From NCBI GenBank assembly GCA_034112445.1, contig JAWUVI010000014.1:186001-250000 (forward strand): 64,000 bases of DNA, read 5' to 3'. The notes under the pieces were generated by a model. It saw only the letters and a program-made list of their open reading frames with translations, made no database searches and was not told the DNA's origin. The position numbers and the translations under genes were made by a program. The stretch is from Pelagadaptatus sp034112445 (GTDB lineage Bacteria > Pseudomonadota > Gammaproteobacteria > Pseudomonadales > Cellvibrionaceae). Positions within the stretch are counted from its first letter, which is position 1. Each line of letters begins with the position of its first letter. Below, piece after piece: positions 61,851 through 64,000 of this stretch.

Positions 61851-62096
61851 ATGAAATCTCTGGTTCTCTATTCAACTTCTGGTTGTCATTTATGTGATGA
61901 TGCAAAAGCACTGGTTTTGCCTTTACTGAGTGAGTTCCAATTAGGTTTTCTTGAGGTTGATATTGTCAATAGCCAAAAATTAATAGATTTATATGGCGTT
62001 CGCATTCCAGTTGTGAAGATAGAAGAATCTAATGCGGATTTGGGTTGGCCTTTCGAAAGTTCGCAACTTCGCAAATATTTGTCTTCTTACTCCTAA
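61851..62096 (+). CDS. Glutaredoxin-like protein (DUF836)
   Basis: An 81-residue thioredoxin-fold protein with a CHLC redox motif (SGCHLCDDA) near the start, the cis-Pro segment RIPVV near residue 52 and a C-terminal helix. I take the ATG at 61851, five bases after GAGG; a GTG two codons earlier is possible. Members of this small family are thought to be thiol oxidoreductases of unknown partner. Confidence 0.88.
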   Translation: MKSLVLYSTSGCHLCDDAKALVLPLLSEFQLGFLEVDIVNSQKLIDLYGVRIPVVKIEESNADLGWPFESSQLRKYLSSYS

Positions 62097-62112
62097 ATAA
62101 AACCTCAAATCG

Positions 62113-62148
62113 GCCGATTATCCCTATTGGGGTGGCGCTTTTTTTTTT
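62113..62148 (+). terminator. Terminator after the glutaredoxin-like gene
   Basis: GCC...TCCC-TATT-GGGG...GGC can fold into an imperfect hairpin directly followed by ten T. Confidence 0.6.
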
Positions 62149-62193
62149 GGCTACACTACACTTAGAATAAGTTATTTAGATGCGGGAATACCT

Positions 62194-63144
62194 ATGTCAA
62201 AACTTTTAGAGTCAGTAGATCAGCGAACTCAGCTTGTCGGTGAAAACAGGCTTGAGCTGTTAATGTTTCGACTCGGTGCTCGTCAGTTGTTTGCTCTAAA
62301 TGTGTTTAAAATTCAAGAAGTAGTGCAAATGCCAACGTTAACGGCTTTACCTCACAGTCACCCGGTGATTTGTGGAGTGACCCACTTAAGGGATCAAACT
62401 ATTTCGGTTATTGATTTGAGAGCAGCAATTGGTGGACCACCTTTAACCCCGGAGGAGCGTGTCAAAGCTAATCTAATTGTCACGGAATATAATCGTAGTG
62501 TTCAAGCTTTTTTGGTGGGCTCTGTCGATCGAATTGTTAATTTAAATTGGGATTTAATTTTACCTCCACCAAAAGGCACTGGCCGTAGCCATTTTTTAAC
62601 AGCGATCACACAGTTAGATGATCAAATTGTTGAAATTCTAGATGTTGAAAGGGTTCTTGCCGATATAATTCCTTATGAAACTAAGGTTTCAGAGGATGTA
62701 CGTGATAATGAGTTGGCTGAGTTAGCAAAAGAAAGGGGTTTAAAGGTTTTACTTGTGGACGATTCTTCTACTGCAATGGCGCAGGTTAAGTCGACGCTTT
62801 CGAACATAGGTATTGAAGTCATTTATAAGCAAGATGGATTGAAGGCGTTAAACTATCTGAAAGGTCTAGTAGCTGATGGTGTTAATGTTTTAGATGAGTT
62901 TCTAATGGTTATCACTGATGCTGAGATGCCAGAGATGGATGGTTATCGTTTAACTCATGAAATAAGAAAGGATCCCTCACTCAGTGAGCTATATATCGTT
63001 TTACATACATCACTGTCAGGTAACTTTAACGAGGCCATGGTGAAAAAAGTAGGGTGTGATGATTTCTTATCAAAATTCCAACCGGATGAATTAGCTTCAA
63101 CGGTACAAGAGAGATTCAGAAGTGTTATAGAAGCTGCTGGTTAA
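62194..63144 (+). CDS. cheV: Chemotaxis protein CheV (CheW-receiver fusion)
   Basis: A 316-residue protein. Residues 20-165 are a CheW-like coupling domain (LFALNVFKIQEVVQMP, VICGVTHLRDQTISVIDL). Residues 185-310 are a response-regulator receiver with the acidic pair in LLVDDSSTA, phospho-acceptor Asp in VITDAEMPEMDG, a Thr in LHTSLS and Lys in FLSKFQPDEL. CheV links chemoreceptors to CheA and adapts the signal by receiver phosphorylation. Its stop codon overlaps the stop of the convergent gene (TTAA at 63141-63144). Confidence 0.94.
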   Translation: MSKLLESVDQRTQLVGENRLELLMFRLGARQLFALNVFKIQEVVQMPTLTALPHSHPVICGVTHLRDQTISVIDLRAAIGGPPLTPEERVKANLIVTEYNRSVQAFLVGSVDRIVNLNWDLILPPPKGTGRSHFLTAITQLDDQIVEILDVERVLADIIPYETKVSEDVRDNELAELAKERGLKVLLVDDSSTAMAQVKSTLSNIGIEVIYKQDGLKALNYLKGLVADGVNVLDEFLMVITDAEMPEMDGYRLTHEIRKDPSLSELYIVLHTSLSGNFNEAMVKKVGCDDFLSKFQPDELASTVQERFRSVIEAAG

Positions 63145-63740
63145 AAGAGTTCTATTTCATCATCTGTTTCGTCGTTAGTGTTTGTATCTGCTTGATCAAA
63201 GTGATGCTGATAGATCTCTAGGGCTTCCTTAACTGTCGCTCCACGCATTATATGCTCGAACATGATACGTTCGGCTTCCATTGAATAGCTATTTCTAACG
63301 TCATTTTGAATGGCTTGCCATGAAGGCTTATTGTTAATCTCTTCAGGTTTGCTCAGTAAATTACTGGTTTTTTCAAGGCTACTGGAAACATGATCCAGTC
63401 TTTGGCTAATCCGATCGTAAAATTGAAATGCAGTAATGGCTTGATTGATTTTGTTTTGCATCTCTTGCGTTTCACCGCTGACTTTACGTTTAAACTCTTC
63501 AAGCTCTGAAAGGCTAGTTAACTCTTGAACGTGGTTGTCAATTTCTCTTGAGTGAGACGCCAGATCAGTGAATGAAGAGGTCAATTTGTCAACAGAATGA
63601 TTGCTCTCGCTAATGGAACTCTCAATCTGACAAACAGATAGATACAGCAGAGTAATGGTCTCGTGGATATGAGACCAGTTTTCGCCAAGGCCACTGCTTA
63701 AAGGTTGTGTTGTTTTAGTTTCTGATGATGGCAATTTCAT
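63141..63740 (-). CDS. Unknown helical protein, possibly chemotaxis-associated
   Basis: A 199-residue, almost entirely helical protein with no signal or membrane segment. Heptad-like stretches span about 25-130. The segment AITAFQFYDRISQRLDHV (about 95-112) recalls the Gln/Asp-centred helix of CheZ-type phosphatases, and the tail is strongly acidic (DTNTNDETDDEIELF). It is convergent with cheV, sharing its stop bases. A CheZ-like or receptor-linked role is only a suggestion from one motif and position. Confidence 0.6.
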   Translation of the reverse strand: MKLPSSETKTTQPLSSGLGENWSHIHETITLLYLSVCQIESSISESNHSVDKLTSSFTDLASHSREIDNHVQELTSLSELEEFKRKVSGETQEMQNKINQAITAFQFYDRISQRLDHVSSSLEKTSNLLSKPEEINNKPSWQAIQNDVRNSYSMEAERIMFEHIMRGATVKEALEIYQHHFDQADTNTNDETDDEIELF

Positions 63741-63798
63741 ATCCTGTTAAAGGTTACATGTGTAGCGTAAGTTAAATGATAGACCATTTTCGAGAGGA

Positions 63799-63838
63799 CT
63801 TGATGAGTTTCTAGAGTGCTTGATGAGTCTCTAGAGTG
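63799..63838. repeat. 20-bp tandem duplication at the slt 3' end
   Basis: Two adjacent copies of CTTGATGAGTTTCTAGAGTG (one differs by T to C), followed by a partial CTAATGAG. The stop codon of slt lies in the first copy and the last codons in the second. Confidence 0.85.
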
Positions 63839-64000
63839 CTAATGAGATTGGGTACCGTCCCCATTCTGTACCCATAAATTACGGAGTAGGCCAAGACGTT
63901 TTGCACGTAGTGACGAGTTTCTTTATACGGAATTGTTTCTATCCAGAGGTCGTGAGAAAGAGTCTCTTTGGACTTTTTAAGCCATTGCTTTACTCGATTG
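63811..64000 (-). CDS. slt: Soluble lytic murein transglycosylase, C-terminal end (partial)
   Basis: The last 62 codons of a minus-strand gene that continues past the right edge. The peptide has the Slt70-type ending: DLWIETIPYKETRHYVQNVLAY (22 residues, positions 63849-63945 approximately; key parts WIETIP, ETR-YVQNVLAYS and VIYGYRMG) which forms the second half of the lysozyme-like catalytic domain. Slt cleaves peptidoglycan in the periplasm. The catalytic Glu lies outside the window. The final codons and stop lie inside a 20-bp tandem duplication, so the C-terminus may have been altered recently. Confidence 0.85.
   Translation of the reverse strand, partial: NRVKQWLKKSKETLSHDLWIETIPYKETRHYVQNVLAYSVIYGYRMGTVPNLISTLETHQAL

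Overview
The window is chromosomal DNA from a gammaproteobacterium, most like the Oceanospirillales/Pseudomonadales side of the class and probably aquatic. Evidence: moderately AT-rich codon use; a Pseudomonas-style split B12-dependent ribonucleotide reductase (nrdJa/nrdJb); a 1634-residue NAD-glutamate dehydrogenase; the rmf/pyrD/rlmL neighbourhood; CheV; and a PpiC-type isomerase at the end of narGHJI. Genus cannot be read from the sequence. No rRNA, tRNA, CRISPR array, insertion sequence or prophage was recognised; it reads as stable core genome with a dense anaerobic-respiration section.

Layout. 1-3.8 kb: 3' end of cmk, lapA, lapB, then rpsA with a long leader (an order that differs from the usual cmk-rpsA-ihfB-lapAB). 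3.9-7.1 kb: nrdJa-nrdJb behind a pair of NrdR boxes. 7.15-10.7 kb: molybdenum-cofactor operon moaA-mobA-moaB-moaC-moaD-moaE with a structured leader that may be a Moco riboswitch. 10.7-32.6 kb: nitrate respiration: an outer-membrane porin, nnrS, three NarK-family transporters, a PP2C/kinase fusion, moeA, narL, narX, narGHJI and a PpiC-type isomerase. I read four Anr/FNR-type boxes here (two perfect) and several NarL-type heptamers, so the block looks like one oxygen- and nitrate-controlled regulon that also builds its own cofactor.

32.6-37.8 kb: a cold-shock-domain gene with a long structured leader, a TetR regulator facing an AidB-like acyl-CoA dehydrogenase across two operator-like palindromes, and recQ. 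37.8-45.1 kb: a MoxR-DUF58-DUF4381-BatA-BatB/C-BatD operon. 45.4-50.6 kb: NAD-dependent glutamate dehydrogenase and a DUF2835 gene. 50.7-54.9 kb: pyrD, rmf, rlmKL, a GIY-YIG protein. 54.9-61.8 kb: a J-domain membrane protein, an unknown gene, then a membrane-anchored phospho-signalling set (Ser/Thr kinase with PEGA and SUMF1/FGE-like domains, PP2C phosphatase, double-FHA protein) and a DUF5610 protein. 61.8-64 kb: a small glutaredoxin-like protein, cheV, an unknown helical protein and the 3' end of a lytic transglycosylase gene.

The most interesting parts are the three-protein membrane phospho-signalling set (56.1-60.5 kb), whose kinase carries an FGE-like domain without the catalytic cysteines; the PP2C-kinase fusion behind an Anr-controlled NarK gene; and the regulatory architecture of the nitrate region. 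Binding sites were found by eye and not scored.
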